Assembly: GCA_029027985.1 (NCBI GenBank)
Contig: CP119076.1
Span: 4,524,422-4,588,421, forward strand
Source of the DNA: Klebsiella aerogenes
Lineage (GTDB): Bacteria > Pseudomonadota > Gammaproteobacteria > Enterobacterales > Enterobacteriaceae
DNA: 64,000 bases
Direction: 5' to 3'
In this document: positions 54,883 through 64,000 of the stretch, one piece after another
How positions within the stretch are numbered: position 1 is the first letter of the stretch
Layout: every line of letters begins with the position of its first letter
The notes under the pieces: model-generated
What the model was told of the DNA's origin: nothing
Database searches by the model: none
Seen by the model: the letters and a program-made list of their open reading frames with translations, nothing else
Position numbers and translations under genes: made by a program

Positions 54883-55010
54883 ACACCCAAAATAATTCGA
54901 GTTGCAGGCAGGCGGCAAAAGAGTGAATCCCCAGGAGCTGACTCTAGTCAGTGACTGGGGTGAGCGAGTGTAGCCAACGCACCTACAGCTCGAAGGATGA
55001 CGGGTATATG
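54883..55010. repeat. ERIC element
   Basis: The core GTGAATCCCCAGGAGCT ... AGTGACTGGGGTGAGCG matches the enterobacterial repetitive intergenic consensus, including both standard primer sites with a few changes. The outer ends (ACCCAAAATAATTCGAG and CTCGAAGGATGACGGGT) are imperfectly inverted, giving about 127 bases. It lies between the divergent kinase and transporter genes. Confidence 0.92.
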
Positions 55011-55094
55011 ACAATTATGAATGGCCGATGACATTATTCATTTACGTTGCAGTGATGAAGTGCCGAAATCGACAACTCAGCCAGGAGAGCCAGC

Positions 55095-56615
55095 ATGCAA
55101 GGAACACCAGTTCTGTCCATGCGCAACATCGCCAAAGCTTTCGGTAAGTTTTATGCGCTGAAAGGCGTGGATCTGACGGTCTGGCCCGGCGAGATCCACG
55201 CGTTGATGGGCGAAAACGGCGCAGGAAAAAGCACGCTGATGAAGATCCTCGCCGGCGCTTACACCGCCACCAGCGGCGAGATCCTGATCGACGGTAAACC
55301 GCAGACGATCAAGGGGCCGAAAGACGCGCTGGCGGCGGGGATCACGCTGATTTATCAGGAGATGCAGTTAGCGCCGAATCTGACCGTCGCGGAAAACATT
55401 TTCCTCGGCAGTGAGCTCGCCCGCGGCGGGATGACGCAGCGCAAAGAAATGCTGGTGCAGGCGCAGGCGGTCATCGACCGGCTCGGTGCGCAATTCAAAG
55501 CCAGCGATCGCGTGATGAAACTGACTATCGCCGAGCAGCAACAGGTGGAAATCGCCCGCGCGCTGCACCGCAACAGCCGCATTCTGGTGATGGATGAACC
55601 CACCGCCGCCCTCTCCTCGCGAGAAACCCAGCGCCTGTTTGAGCTGATTCTGCGCCTGCGCGATGAGGGGATGGCGATTATCTATATCAGCCACCGCATG
55701 GCGGAAGTGTATGAACTCTCCGATCGCGTCAGCGTGCTGCGCGACGGCCAGTACGTCGGCAGCCTGACCCGCGACCACCTTAGCGCGCCCGAATTAGTGC
55801 GCATGATGGTCGGCCGCCCGCTCAGCGATCTGTTCAACAAAGCGCGCGATATTCCGCGTGGCCAGCCGCGTCTGCGGGTACAGGATCTCACCGACGGCGG
55901 CAAAGTCCGTCCCAGCAGTCTGGTGGTGCACGCGGGCGAGATCGTCGGCCTTGCCGGTCTGGTCGGCGCCGGGCGTTCCGAACTGGCGCAGCTGATTTTC
56001 GGCGTCCGCAAAGCTACTGGCGGGGTGATTGAAATCGACAGCGAACCGGTCGTCATTCATTCGCCGCGCGAAGCGATCGACCTCGGAATCGGCTTTCTGA
56101 CCGAAAACCGTAAAGAGCAGGGATTATTTCTCGAACTGGCGGCGCAGGAGAACATCACCATGGCGACGCTGGAGCGCGACGCCAACTGGGGGATGCTCGA
56201 CCGCAAGAAGGCGCAAACCATCTCCGATGACGCGATCCAGTTGCTTAACATTCGCGTCCCGCATGCGCAGGTGCGCGCCGGCGGGCTTTCCGGCGGCAAT
56301 CAGCAAAAATTGCTGATTTCGCGCTGGGTGGCGATCGGCCCGCGCATTCTGATCCTTGATGAACCTACCCGCGGCGTCGACGTCGGCGCCAAAAGCGAGA
56401 TTTACCGCATCATGAACCAGATGGCCCGCCAGGGCGTCGCCATTTTAATGATCTCCAGCGAACTGCCTGAGGTGGTGGGAATGAGCGATCGGGTGTACGT
56501 GATGCGCGAAGGCGGCATCGCAGGCGAACTACAGGTCGGTGAAATTAGCCAGGAGAGCATTATGACGCTGGCGACCGGGGTTAACGATACTCACCTAAAG
56601 GCAGGGCAAGCATGA
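55095..56615 (+). CDS. Ribose-type sugar ABC transporter ATPase
   Basis: A 506-residue double ABC ATPase of the CUT2 (RbsA-like) family. Walker [10 protein letters not shown], Walker [14 protein letters not shown] in the first half; [10 protein letters not shown] and [14 protein letters not shown] in the second. AGGAGA precedes the ATG. It starts a three-gene operon with a permease and a binding protein, overlapping the permease by four bases. The sugar cannot be named from sequence. Confidence 0.92.
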   Translation: MQGTPVLSMRNIAKAFGKFYALKGVDLTVWPGEIHALMGENGAGKSTLMKILAGAYTATSGEILIDGKPQTIKGPKDALAAGITLIYQEMQLAPNLTVAENIFLGSELARGGMTQRKEMLVQAQAVIDRLGAQFKASDRVMKLTIAEQQQVEIARALHRNSRILVMDEPTAALSSRETQRLFELILRLRDEGMAIIYISHRMAEVYELSDRVSVLRDGQYVGSLTRDHLSAPELVRMMVGRPLSDLFNKARDIPRGQPRLRVQDLTDGGKVRPSSLVVHAGEIVGLAGLVGAGRSELAQLIFGVRKATGGVIEIDSEPVVIHSPREAIDLGIGFLTENRKEQGLFLELAAQENITMATLERDANWGMLDRKKAQTISDDAIQLLNIRVPHAQVRAGGLSGGNQQKLLISRWVAIGPRILILDEPTRGVDVGAKSEIYRIMNQMARQGVAILMISSELPEVVGMSDRVYVMREGGIAGELQVGEISQESIMTLATGVNDTHLKAGQA

Positions 56616-57613
56616 GCATACCGAAAGATACCTCCGCGCCGCCGACGGCAAAGTCCGCTTCGGCCAAAAAAATGCTGATGGGCGACCTGATGCAGACCGT
56701 CGGCATCTTGCCGATTTTAATCCTGATTGTCGCCGTCTTCGGCTTTATCGCGCCGAACTTCTTCACTGAAAGCAACCTGCTGAATATCACCCGCCAGGCC
56801 TCCATCAACATCGTACTGGCGGCGGGGATGACCTTTATCATTCTCACCGGCGGCATCGATCTTTCAGTCGGCTCGATTCTCGGCACCACCGCCGTGGCGG
56901 CGATGGTGGTCTCGCTTATCCCACAGTTCGCCTTACTGTCGATTCCGGCGGCGCTGATGCTCGGCATGTTGCTCGGCTTGTTCAACGGCGTGCTGGTCGC
57001 CTTCGCCGGGCTGCCGCCATTTATCGTCACCCTCGGCACCTACACCGCGTTGCGCGGCGCCGCCTATCTGCTGGCTGACGGCACCACGGTCATTAACTCC
57101 GACATCAGCTTTGAATGGATCGGCAATGACTATCTCGGCCCGGTACCGTGGCTGGTGGTGATTGCGCTGGCGGTGATTGCGGTGTGCTGGTTCATCCTAC
57201 GCCGCACCACGCTCGGTATTCATATCTACGCCGTCGGCGGCAATATGCAGGCGGCGCGCCTCACGGGGATTAAAGTCTGGCTGGTGCTGCTGTTCGTCTA
57301 TGGTATGAGCGGGCTGCTCTCCGGGCTCGGCGGGGTAATGAGCGCCTCGCGGCTATATAGCGCCAACGGCAACCTCGGTGTGGGTTATGAGCTGGACGCC
57401 ATCGCCGCGGTAATTCTCGGCGGTACCAGCTTCGTCGGCGGTATCGGCACCATCACCGGTACGCTGGTGGGGGCGCTGATTATCGCCACCCTGAATAACG
57501 GCATGACGCTGATGGGCGTCTCTTACTTCTGGCAACTGGTGATCAAAGGGGCGGTGATCATCATAGCGGTGCTGATCGACAAATACCGTACCCGACACCA
57601 TCAAAGTGCATAA
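56612..57613 (+). CDS. Ribose-type sugar ABC transporter permease
   Basis: A 333-residue membrane protein with eight to ten spans, RbsC-like ([51 protein letters not shown]). It overlaps the ATPase gene by four bases. It is paralogous to alsC in the same window, so two CUT2 importers lie 6 kb apart. Confidence 0.92.
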   Translation: MSIPKDTSAPPTAKSASAKKMLMGDLMQTVGILPILILIVAVFGFIAPNFFTESNLLNITRQASINIVLAAGMTFIILTGGIDLSVGSILGTTAVAAMVVSLIPQFALLSIPAALMLGMLLGLFNGVLVAFAGLPPFIVTLGTYTALRGAAYLLADGTTVINSDISFEWIGNDYLGPVPWLVVIALAVIAVCWFILRRTTLGIHIYAVGGNMQAARLTGIKVWLVLLFVYGMSGLLSGLGGVMSASRLYSANGNLGVGYELDAIAAVILGGTSFVGGIGTITGTLVGALIIATLNNGMTLMGVSYFWQLVIKGAVIIIAVLIDKYRTRHHQSA

Positions 57614-57643
57614 CAACAACATCTTATCTGCGAGGAAAAGCGA

Positions 57644-58585
57644 ATGCGTTTAAAACCGATAGTGACCGCGCTGTGTGCTGGCGCACTGCTGGCCGCCTCT
57701 CCCTTTGCGTCGGCCAAAGATCTGAAATCGATAGGCGTGACGGTGGGCGATCTCGCCAACCCGTTCTTCGTGCAAATCACCAAAGGCGCGGAGCTGGAAG
57801 CCCGTAAACTGGCGGGAGACAACGTGAAGGTCACGCTGGTCTCCAGCGGCTACGATTTGGGCCAGCAGGTGGCGCAGATTGATAACTTTATCGCCGCCAA
57901 AGTCGATATGATCATCCTCAACGCCGCCGACTCGAAAGGGATCGGCCCGGCGGTGAAACGGGCGAAGCAGGCCGGGATTGTGGTCGTCGCCGTTGACGTC
58001 GCCGCCGATGGCGCCGATGCCACCATCACCTCCGATAACACCCAGGCCGGCGAGATGGCCTGTAAATACATTAGCGATCGCCTGAACAACAAAGGCAACG
58101 TGGTGATTATCAACGGGCCACCGGTTTCCGCGGTGCAGAACCGCGTCGAAGGCTGCGAAACGGAATTCAAAAAACACCCGGATATCAAGATCCTCTCTTC
58201 TAACCAGAACGCCAAAGGCAGCCGCGAAGGCGGTCTGGAAGTGATGACCTCGCTGTTAGCGGCGAATCCGAAGATTGACGGCGTGTTCGCAATCAACGAC
58301 CCGACGGCGATTGGCGCCGATCTGGCGGCGAAACAGGCGCAACGTAACGAGTTCTTTATCGTCGGCGTCGATGGTAGCCCGGATGGCGAAGAGGCGCTGA
58401 AACGGAAGAATTCACTGTTTGTCGCCACCCCGGCGCAAGACCCACAGGTGATGGCGGCGAAGGCGGTGGAAATCGGCTATGACATTCTGCAAGGCAAACC
58501 CGCGCCAACCGCGCCGGTGCTGATCCCGGTGACGATGATCGACAAAAACAACGTCAGCAGCTACAAAGGCTGGACGGTGAAATAA
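57644..58585 (+). CDS. Ribose-type sugar-binding periplasmic protein
   Basis: A 313-residue protein with a signal peptide (about 1-24, ending FASAK) and an RbsB-like binding fold (IGVTVGDLANPFFVQITKGAE, DGVFAINDPTAIGADLAAKQ). It lies 30 bases after the permease gene and is followed by a REP-like hairpin. The ligand is probably a pentose/hexose or furanose, but is not identifiable here. Confidence 0.92.
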   Translation: MRLKPIVTALCAGALLAASPFASAKDLKSIGVTVGDLANPFFVQITKGAELEARKLAGDNVKVTLVSSGYDLGQQVAQIDNFIAAKVDMIILNAADSKGIGPAVKRAKQAGIVVVAVDVAADGADATITSDNTQAGEMACKYISDRLNNKGNVVIINGPPVSAVQNRVEGCETEFKKHPDIKILSSNQNAKGSREGGLEVMTSLLAANPKIDGVFAINDPTAIGADLAAKQAQRNEFFIVGVDGSPDGEEALKRKNSLFVATPAQDPQVMAAKAVEIGYDILQGKPAPTAPVLIPVTMIDKNNVSSYKGWTVK

Positions 58586-58595
58586 ACCGAAATCG

Positions 58596-58626
58596 GCCCG
58601 GATAACGCGCAAAGCGCCATCCGGGC
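58596..58626. terminator. REP-like hairpin between binding protein and response regulator
   Basis: GCCCGGAT (58596-58603) pairs with ATCCGGGC (58619-58626). The inner GCGC and GCGC also pair. It separates two convergent genes and is the likely end of both transcripts. Confidence 0.7.
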
Positions 58627-58636
58627 TCCCTCGCCC

Positions 58637-59371
58637 CTACGCGGCTTTGTCGCTATGCGTCACATCGGCGGCAAAGACATAACCCAACCCGCGCAGGGTT
58701 TTAATCAAGGTCGGCTGATGCGGGTTGACTTCGATTTTACGCCGCAGGCGCATGATCAGCACATCGACCGTGCGGTCGAAAACATCCATGCTTTCGTTAT
58801 GGGTCAGCGCCAGTAGCTGTTCGCGGTTCAACACCCGGCGGGCGTTCTGCGCCAGCGCCAACAACAATCCATATTCCCCCTGGGTTAACGCCACGCTTTG
58901 CTGTTGTGGGTTAAACAGCTCACAGCGGCCGGTATCGAGCCGCCAGCCGTTAAATAACAGGCCGTTATACACACTCGGCACGGCGCTTTCCGCACCGATC
59001 GCTCCGCTACGCCGCAGTACCGCTTTCACTCGCGCCACCACCACCCGCGAGTTAAACGGTTTGGCGATGTAGTCGTCGGCGCCCATTTCCAGCCCGACGA
59101 CCACGTCAGATTCGCTTCCCAGGCCGGAAAGCATCACCACCGGCAGTTCAGGTCGGGTGCGCTGTAGCTGCTGCAGCACCAGCAATCCGTTAGTGTCGGG
59201 TAGGATCATATCCAGCAATATCAGCGCGATATCCGCCCGTTGCGCCACCGCCGTCAGCGCCTCGCCGCCGCTCTGGCAGACCATCACCTCGAACGCGTGC
59301 GCCCCGAGCACATCGCTCAGCAGCTCGCAAATCGCGCTGTCGTCATCAACGACCAAAATGACTGGTTTCAT
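58637..59371 (-). CDS. OmpR-type response regulator
   Basis: A 244-residue regulator: N-terminal receiver (VDDDSAICELL, phospho-Asp in LILLDMILPD, Lys in YIAKPF) and C-terminal winged helix (RRVLNREQLLAL, VDVLIMRLRRKIE, IKTLRGLGYVF). ATG 59371 starts directly at the receiver with AGAGG upstream; the longer in-frame start at 59440 would add an unlikely tail. It is the probable partner of the hybrid kinase beyond the ABC operon. Confidence 0.92.
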   Translation of the reverse strand: MKPVILVVDDDSAICELLSDVLGAHAFEVMVCQSGGEALTAVAQRADIALILLDMILPDTNGLLVLQQLQRTRPELPVVMLSGLGSESDVVVGLEMGADDYIAKPFNSRVVVARVKAVLRRSGAIGAESAVPSVYNGLLFNGWRLDTGRCELFNPQQQSVALTQGEYGLLLALAQNARRVLNREQLLALTHNESMDVFDRTVDVLIMRLRRKIEVNPHQPTLIKTLRGLGYVFAADVTHSDKAA

Positions 59372-59484
59372 TGTGTGCCTCTGCCCGCCGGGAATAGTGT
59401 CAGTCTGGTCGATTCTGCAAACTGGCGGCGACAAATCCATTTTCCGCTGCCGTTTTTATAATCGGCGTCACATCTCCGGGCTTT

Positions 59485-59523
59485 TCGTCACGTCAAAACT
59501 GACGATGAGCTGTTTTTCGTCAG
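59485..59523 (+). promoter_or_regulatory. FhlA-type upstream activating sites before fdhF
   Basis: TCGTCA (59485-59490) faces TGACGA (59500-59505), and a further TTTTTCGTCAGC starts near 59513. Similar CGTCA-rich sites bind FhlA before fdhF in E. coli. They lie 70-90 bases before the sigma-54 element. Confidence 0.55.
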
Positions 59524-59575
59524 CATTTAGCCCAAAAAAGCTGCGTACTATCCGCTAATACCCACAATGAAAACA

Positions 59576-59591
59576 TGGCATAGAAGATGCA
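59576..59591 (+). promoter_or_regulatory. Sigma-54 (-24/-12) promoter of fdhF
   Basis: TGGCATAGAAGATGCA has the GG and GC dinucleotides at the proper spacing and is almost the same as the E. coli fdhF promoter. The start codon is 52 bases downstream. Confidence 0.82.
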
Positions 59592-59643
59592 TAGTGACGG
59601 TCAATAGCGCGTAAGCGCCGATTGATTAACTGGAGCAAGACCG

Positions 59644-61791
59644 ATGAAAAAAGTCGTCACGGTTTGTCCGTATTGCGCATCAGGTTGCAAAATCAACCTG
59701 GTGGTCGATAACGGCAAAATCGTCCGGGCCGAGGCGGCGCAGGGGAAAACCAACCAGGGAACCCTGTGTCTGAAAGGCTATTATGGCTGGGACTTCATTA
59801 ACGATACCCAAATCCTCACGCCGCGTCTCAAAACCCCTATGATCCGCCGCCAGCGCGGCGGCAAACTGGAAGCCGTCTCCTGGGACGAGGCGCTCGATTA
59901 CGTCGCCGCCCGCCTCAGCGCCATTAAAGCGAAGTATGGCCCGGACGCTATCCAGACCACCGGCTCCTCGCGCGGAACCGGCAATGAAACCAACTACGTG
60001 ATGCAGAAATTCGCCCGCGCCGTTATTGGCACCAATAACGTCGACTGCTGCGCGCGCGTCTGACACGGCCCTTCGGTTGCAGGTCTGCACCAGTCGGTCG
60101 GTAACGGCGCCATGAGTAATGCCATCACGGAGATTGATCACACCGATCTGGTGTTCATCTTCGGCTACAACCCGGCGGATTCCCACCCTATCGTGGCGAA
60201 TCACGTCATTAACGCTAAACGCAACGGGGCGAAAATCATCGTCTGCGACCCGCGCAAGATTGAAACCGCGCGCATCGCTGACATGCACCTTGCGCTGAAG
60301 AACGGCTCGAATATCGCGCTGCTCAACGCCCTGGGCCACGTCATTATTGAAGAGGATCTGTACGATAAAGCCTTCGTCTCCGGTCGTGCTGAAGGCTTTG
60401 AGGAGTATCGCAAAATCGTCGAAGGCTACACGCCGGAATCGGTGGAAGCCATTACCGGCGTCAGCGCTCAGGAGATCCGCGCCTGCGCCCGGATGTACGC
60501 GAAGGCCAAATCCGCCGCCATTCTGTGGGGCATGGGCGTCACCCAGTTCTATCAGGGCGTGGAAACCGTGCGTTCGCTGACCAGCCTGGCGATCCTCACC
60601 GGCAACCTCGGCAAACCGAGCGTCGGCGTGAACCCGGTGCGCGGACAGAACAACGTGCAGGGCGCCTGCGATATGGGCGCCCTGCCGGATACCTATCCGG
60701 GCTATCAGTACGTTAAGTTCCCGGAGAACCGCGAGAAGTTCGCCAGGGCCTGGGGCATTGACAGCCTGCCGGAGCATACCGGTTATCGCATCAGCGAGCT
60801 GCCGCATCGCGCCGAACACGGCGAAGTGCGCGCGGCGTACATTATGGGCGAGGATCCGCTGCAGACCGACGCCGAGCTTTCGGCGGTCCGCAGGGCGTTT
60901 GAACAGCTGGAGCTGGTTATCGTCCAGGATATTTTCATGACCAAAACCGCGGCGGCGGCCGACGTTATTCTGCCGTCCACCTCGTGGGGCGAGCACGAAG
61001 GCGTTTACACCGCGGCGGACCGCGGCTTCCAGCGCTTCTTTAAAGCGGTGGAGCCGAAGTGGGACCTGAAAACCGACTGGCAGATTATCAGCGAAATCGC
61101 CACCCGGATGGGCTATCCGATGCACTACCACAACACTCAGGAAATCTGGGATGAGCTGCGGCATCTGTGCCCGGACTTCACCGGCGCGACCTACGAGAAA
61201 ATGGGCGAGCTCGGCTATATCATGTGGCCATGCCGCGATGAGTCCGACGCCGACCAGGGGACGTCGTATCTGTTTAAAGAGAAGTTCGATACCCCGAACG
61301 GCAAAGCCCAGTTCTTCACCTGCGACTGGGTGGCGCCTATCGATAAGCTCACCGAAGAGTACCCGATGGTGCTGTCGACGGTGCGCGAAGTCGGTCACTA
61401 CTCGTGCCGTTCGATGACCGGCAACTGCGCGGCGCTGGCGGCGCTGGCCGATGAACCCGGCTACGCGCAAATCAACACCGCCGATGCCGAACGGTTAGGC
61501 ATTGAGGATGAAGCGCTGGTGTGGGTGAATTCTCGTCAGGGCCGCATCATCACCCGCGCGCAGGTCAGCGACCGGCCGAATAAAGGCGCGGTGTACATGA
61601 CCTACCAGTGGTGGATCGGCGCCTGTAACGAGCTGGTATCGGAGAACCTGAGCCCGATAACCAAAACGCCGGAATACAAGTACTGCGCGGTCAACGTTGA
61701 GCGGATCGCCGACCAGCGTGAGGCGGAACAGTACGTTATCGAGGAGTACAACAGGCTGAAAGCCCGCCTGCGCGAAAGCGCGATGGGTTAA
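59644..61791 (+). CDS. fdhF: Formate dehydrogenase H, selenoprotein
   Basis: FdhF oxidises formate in the formate hydrogenlyase complex. The reading frame has an in-frame TGA at 60061-60063, codon 140, where E. coli FdhF inserts selenocysteine (ARV-U-HGPS). Read through, the product has 715 residues and matches E. coli FdhF throughout. The [4Fe-4S] cysteines C8, C11, C15 and C42 are present, and molybdopterin-binding domains follow. A SECIS hairpin lies right after the TGA. No signal peptide, as expected for the cytoplasmic-side enzyme. Confidence 0.97.
60061..60100 (+). promoter_or_regulatory. UGA selenocysteine codon with SECIS hairpin
   Basis: After the TGA, GGTTGCAGGTCTGCACC forms the stem-loop recognised by SelB, with the loop bases AGGTCT. 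It differs from the E. coli element at a single visible position outside the loop. Confidence 0.93.
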
Positions 61792-61796
61792 GGACC

Positions 61797-61925
61797 GGCA
61801 ATCCCTGCTTGCGCTGCGCTTAGCAGGGCTACGGTTCTGCGCCGTTTGCTAGCCCGGATAAGGCGTCAGCCGATATCCGGGAACCCTCCCCCGGTGGCGC
61901 TTACGCTTACCGGGGCGGCCCTACT
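61797..61925. repeat. REP/BIME-like palindromes after fdhF
   Basis: Inverted GC-rich words include AGCCCGGATAAGGCG ... ATATCCGGGAA and CCCCGGTGGCGCTTACGCTTACCGGGG, of the REP/BIME form. They fill most of the 203-base gap before yjcO; no gene is seen there. Confidence 0.75.
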
Positions 61926-61994
61926 CATTCCCGCCATTTTCTTCTTTTTCGCCGCCCTTTATACTGCAGGGGTCTCCCTTACTGATAATAAAAA

Positions 61995-62678
61995 ATGAAA
62001 TACCTCTATTTACTGCTGGCGCTCGCCAGCTTTGGCGCAGGCGCTGCAGATCCAGGCAGCCAGTACCAACAACAGGCTGAAGCCGGCGATCCGCGGGCGC
62101 AGTTTTATCTGGCGGATACCTGGGTCAGCTCCGGTAATTACCAGCAGGCTGAATTCTGGGCGCAGAAAGCGGCGGCGCAGGGCGACGGCGATGCGCTGGC
62201 GCTGCTGGCCCAGCTCAAAATCCGCGACCCGCAGCAGGCCGATTACCAGCAGGCCCGGCAACTGGCGGAACAATCCGTGCAGGTCGGCAGCAAGGCCGGT
62301 GAGATTATCCTCGCCCGCGTGCTGGTCAATCAGCAAGCTGGCCCTACCGACTATGCGTATGCCATCAGGCTGTTACAGGATGCGGCCAAAGATGAAGAGA
62401 GCGACTCCGCCGTCGATGCGCAGATGTTGCTCGGGCTAATCTACGCCAGCGGCGTGCTGCCGCCGGGAGATGACCTCAAAGCGGCGCAGTACTTCAAAGG
62501 TAGCTCGGCGCTCTCACGCACCGGTTATGCCGAATACTGGGCAGGCATGATGTTCCAACAGGGAGAGAAAGGCTTTATCGATCCGAACCCGCAAAAAGCG
62601 CTGCACTGGCTCAACGTCAGCTGTCAGGAGGGGTTTGATACCGGTTGTGAAGAGTTCGATAAGATAACGAAAGGCTAA
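61995..62678 (+). CDS. yjcO: Sel1-repeat protein YjcO
   Basis: A 227-residue protein with a signal peptide (about 1-17, ending FGAGA) and about four Sel1-like TPR repeats (AEAGDPRAQFYLADTWVSSG, AAAQGDGDALALLAQLK, AVDAQMLLGLIYASG, GYAEYWAGMMFQQGEKG). It resembles E. coli YjcO, the neighbour of gltP, in length and layout. Its function is unknown; such repeats usually bind other proteins. Confidence 0.93.
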   Translation: MKYLYLLLALASFGAGAADPGSQYQQQAEAGDPRAQFYLADTWVSSGNYQQAEFWAQKAAAQGDGDALALLAQLKIRDPQQADYQQARQLAEQSVQVGSKAGEIILARVLVNQQAGPTDYAYAIRLLQDAAKDEESDSAVDAQMLLGLIYASGVLPPGDDLKAAQYFKGSSALSRTGYAEYWAGMMFQQGEKGFIDPNPQKALHWLNVSCQEGFDTGCEEFDKITKG

Positions 62679-62704
62679 AAAAAGCCCGGCGCGATGGCCG
62701 GGCT
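62677..62704. terminator. Terminator between yjcO and gltP
   Basis: AGCCCGGC (62683-62690) pairs with GCCGGGCT (62697-62704). A seven-base A-run before it gives a T-run on the minus strand, so it mainly ends gltP. Confidence 0.85.
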
Positions 62705-62712
62705 CCTGCATC

Positions 62713-64000
62713 TTATTGGGCAGTTTTATCAAACTTGCCCAGCACTTCGCGTTCATACGCCAGCGCTTTCTTGCGGTCAAACTTGTGTTCCCACTTGGAG
62801 ATAACCAGTACCGCCAGGGCGTTGCCGACCACGTTCAGCGCGGTACGCGCCATGTCGAGGATACGGTCGACGCCAGCAATAAACGCCAACCCTTCCAGCG
62901 GGATCCCCACGCTGCCCAGGGTCGCCAGCAGTACCACGAAGGAGACGCCCGGTACGCCAGCGATGCCTTTCGAGGTCACCATCAGCGTCAGTACGAGAGT
63001 GATTTCCTGCCACAGGGAGAGGTCGATACCATACAACTGCGCGATAAAGATCGCCGCGATGCTCTGGTACAGCGTCGAACCGTCGAGGTTAAAGGAGTAA
63101 CCGGTCGGCACCACGAAGCTGGTGATCGAAGCTGGCGCGCCATAGGCTTCCATTTTCTCAATGATACGCGGCAGCACGCTTTCGGAACTCGCCGTGGAGT
63201 AGGCCAGAATCAGCTCGTCCTTCAGGATACGAATCAGGATCCAGATACTCAACCCGCAGACGCGCGCCACAAGACCCAGCACCACCAGCGCGAAGAACAG
63301 AATCGCGAAGTAAACCAGAATAACCAGCTTAGCCAGCGGCCACAGCGAGGCGAAGCCAAAGGTGGCGACGGTTACCGAGATCAGCGCGAATACCCCGACC
63401 GGCGCGTAGCGCATCACCATATGCGTCACTTTGAACATGGTTTCCGACACGGAGCGGAAAACGGTCACCAGCGGTTCGCGGTGAGTAGCTGGCAGCGAGG
63501 AGAGGCCCAGACCGAACAGCACCGAGAAGAAGATAATCGGCAGCATGTCGCCTTTCGCCATCGACGCGAAAATATTGGTCGGTACCAGCGACAAGATAGT
63601 TCCCATCAGGCCATGCGCGTGACTCTGCACTTCCGCGGTGGTGTTTTGGTATTTCGAGATATCGACCGCCGCCAACTGCGACATATCAATACCGCTACCC
63701 GGCTGGAAGACGTTCGCCAGGGTAATCCCCAGCACAATAGCCACCGTGGTAATGACTTCAAAATAGATGATGGTTTTGGCGCCAATACGACCCAACTGCT
63801 TGGCATCGCCGACGCCTGCAATTCCCACCACCAGCGTCGAGATGACAATCGGGACGACAATCATTTTGATCAGGTGGATAAAGATATCGCCTGCCGGGGT
63901 CAGGAGGTTAGAGATTAACCAATCACGACTTTCGGCGTGGTAATGTAGGTAGCTGCCCAGAAGTATGCCAAGTACCAGGGCTAGCAAAATTTGCCAGGCC
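62713..64000 (-). CDS. gltP: Glutamate/aspartate:proton symporter GltP, start cut by window end
   Basis: GltP imports L-glutamate and L-aspartate with protons. The 429 visible residues match E. coli GltP (437) to the last position. The frame runs to the window edge (reading AWQILLALVLG), so about eight N-terminal residues are missing. Typical DAACS-family features are present: the serine-rich hairpin AYSTASSESVLPR and the TM7/TM8 region FVVPTGYSFNLDGS. Confidence 0.96.
   Translation of the reverse strand, partial: AWQILLALVLGILLGSYLHYHAESRDWLISNLLTPAGDIFIHLIKMIVVPIVISTLVVGIAGVGDAKQLGRIGAKTIIYFEVITTVAIVLGITLANVFQPGSGIDMSQLAAVDISKYQNTTAEVQSHAHGLMGTILSLVPTNIFASMAKGDMLPIIFFSVLFGLGLSSLPATHREPLVTVFRSVSETMFKVTHMVMRYAPVGVFALISVTVATFGFASLWPLAKLVILVYFAILFFALVVLGLVARVCGLSIWILIRILKDELILAYSTASSESVLPRIIEKMEAYGAPASITSFVVPTGYSFNLDGSTLYQSIAAIFIAQLYGIDLSLWQEITLVLTLMVTSKGIAGVPGVSFVVLLATLGSVGIPLEGLAFIAGVDRILDMARTALNVVGNALAVLVISKWEHKFDRKKALAYEREVLGKFDKTAQ

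Noticed and set aside
59680..61470. 596-codon open frame on the minus strand across fdhF
   Set aside because: It is the antisense of a highly conserved selenoprotein gene in GC-rich DNA, has low-complexity Arg/Gly/His content and no domain. Considered a composition shadow.
60112..61791. Separate gene downstream of the TGA in fdhF, or a broken fdhF
   Set aside because: The TGA falls at the selenocysteine position with an intact SECIS hairpin, so the two parts are one functional reading frame.
62716..63918. 400-codon open frame on the plus strand across gltP
   Set aside because: Antisense shadow of the conserved gltP gene; the product is mostly Arg, His, Gln and Asp with no recognisable fold.
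1..64000. CRISPR arrays, insertion sequences or rRNA genes
   Set aside because: No regularly spaced direct repeats with unique spacers, no transposase frames and no rRNA sequence were seen anywhere in the window.

Overview
The window reads as a chromosomal segment of an enterobacterium close to Klebsiella/Raoultella. Core genes keep the Escherichia coli gene neighbourhoods and near-identical protein lengths (fxsA-aspA-dcuA-cutA-dsbD-yjdC, pgaABCD, cbpAM, proP, phn, rpiB-alsRBACEK, fdhF, yjcO-gltP). REP-like palindromes and an ERIC element lie between genes. Species assignment is inference from protein resemblance recalled from memory, not from a search.

Layout. 1-6015: start of fxsA (cut by the window edge), aspA, dcuA, cutA, dsbD and a TetR-type regulator, then a secreted DUF1176-type protein. 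8285-8360: tRNA-Phe. About 8343-20931: a 12.6-kb island inserted at the 3' end of that tRNA. It carries a broken P4-type integrase, then two defence modules transcribed on the minus strand: SIR2-HerA preceded by an AlbA_2/ATPase-type regulator, and a complete type I Wadjet (jetABCD) system. An imperfect copy of the tRNA 3' end and a simple terminator mark the far side. 21140-29213: a PerC-like and a LuxR-like regulator and the pgaABCD operon for poly-N-acetylglucosamine. 29274-35793: a DsbA-family oxidoreductase, a TerC-family membrane protein, cbpAM, a chromosomal ParM/ParR-type partition cassette with an adjacent repeat region, and proP. 36328-45229: phnA, phnB and the C-P lyase operon phnFGHIJKLMNP, without phnCDE or phnO. 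45252-52547: yjdP, rpiB and the D-allose operon with its regulator. 52465-59371: a ribose-type ABC importer flanked by a hybrid sensor kinase and an OmpR-type response regulator. 59644-64000: selenoprotein fdhF with UGA codon and SECIS, yjcO, and gltP (cut by the window end).

How the parts work together. AspA makes fumarate and DcuA exchanges C4-dicarboxylates for anaerobic respiration; FdhF belongs to the formate hydrogenlyase branch. The Pga proteins build and export biofilm polysaccharide. The Phn core splits carbon-phosphorus bonds, and the region before phnF has an 11-bp-period array that looks like a PhoB site. The island is a compact defence island: SIR2-HerA is known for phage defence by NAD depletion, and Wadjet for removing plasmids by DNA cleavage. 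The most interesting unexplained parts are the regulator with a repeated linker in the island, the perfect CRP-type palindrome before jetA, the chromosomal ParMR cassette, and the sensor-flanked sugar transporter.
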